This document shows, piece by piece, positions 63,879 to 64,000 of a stretch of 64,000 bases of DNA. The notes under the pieces are model-generated. The model was not told where the DNA came from and ran no database searches. It worked only from the letters and a program-made list of their open reading frames with translations. A program made the translations under genes and the position numbers. Positions within the stretch are counted from its first letter, which is position 1; the number at the start of each line of letters is the position of its first letter. This DNA comes from Myxococcales bacterium (lineage in GTDB: Bacteria; Myxococcota; Myxococcia; Myxococcales; Myxococcaceae): contig JADLDB010000094.1 in NCBI GenBank assembly GCA_020846875.1, positions 91,840 to 155,839 on the forward strand. Reading direction: 5' to 3'.

Positions 63879-64000
63879 AGCGCCGAACAGGTTAGCTCCC
63901 GTCGTGACATCGGCGATTTGCGTCGCATCCCGTCGTTGCTCCTCGGTCAGTTGCCCACCAGCAGCTTCCCTCGTCGCGCCTTGGTCTGCTCGCAACTCAC

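Noticed and set aside
63947..64000. A 17-codon minus-strand frame at the right edge.
   Set aside because: It is too short to tell from chance; a gene may enter from the right, but nothing identifies it.
1..64000. Searched for CRISPR arrays, tRNA genes, rRNA and insertion sequences.
   Set aside because: No regularly spaced repeats, cloverleaf patterns, rRNA words or transposase motifs were recognised by eye.

Overview
The window reads as a chromosomal segment of a very GC-rich, flagellated member of the Myxococcota (a Myxococcales-like deltaproteobacterium). This is inferred from several traits: DAG-rich lipoproteins, a Ser/Thr kinase with a membrane tail, a PilZ protein with a coiled-coil front end, an FG-GAP lipoprotein, VIT/vWA and DUF1501 proteins, and dense, tightly packed genes. 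Species was not determined. No rRNA, tRNA, CRISPR array or insertion sequence was recognised.

Layout. (1) 1-3715: end of a flagellar operon (fliK-flgD-flgE-flbD-motA). (2) 3756-12804: non-flagellar genes: an NCS1 nucleobase/ureide transporter, a class V aminotransferase and a YtfJ-like protein in one operon, a zinc-ribbon Ser/Thr kinase, an RluA-type pseudouridine synthase, a lipase-like protein and a membrane protein. (3) 12930-26240: the second flagellar block. A FliJ-like protein and a MinD-like ATPase lie on the minus strand, divergent from a diguanylate cyclase-motB pair. The large export/switch operon fliLMNOPQR-flhBA-flhF-flhG-fliA follows. Two good sigma-54 (-24/-12) sites sit before the diguanylate cyclase and before fliL. 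(4) 26248-29572: a secreted hypothetical, a TPR protein, a PilZ protein and a multiply frameshifted pseudogene. (5) 29652-39036: a five-gene minus-strand cassette of exported proteins (CxxCH protein, lipoprotein, DUF1501 Tat protein, CxxCH lipoprotein, giant FG-GAP lipoprotein). It is divergent from a DUF420 membrane protein, with a perfect FNR/CRP-type palindrome between them. (6) 39762-53469: miscellaneous genes: a soluble hybrid kinase, an M15-like peptidase, an endonuclease/phosphatase-fold lipoprotein, a squalene-epoxidase-like flavoprotein, a lipoprotein/outer-membrane trio, a VIT-vWA protein, an Lgt homologue, a ceramidase-family protein, a thioredoxin-like protein and a broken gene. 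(7) 53488-54287: an AbiEii-like nucleotidyltransferase with its partner. (8) 54412-63878: respiratory complex I genes nuoE-F-J-K-L-M-N. Two unrelated secreted-protein genes are inserted between nuoJ and nuoK, and nuoG/H/I are absent from this locus.

How it works together. The flagellar genes would supply hook assembly and length control, the export gate, the switch, the stator and the regulators FlhF/FlhG/FliA, with RpoN-dependent expression suggested by the promoter sites. The nuo genes encode the NADH-oxidising tip (E, F) and the membrane arm (J-N) of complex I. The most unusual parts are the motA/motB split, the FNR-type box beside the exported cytochrome-like cassette, and the foreign-looking pair inside the nuo operon.
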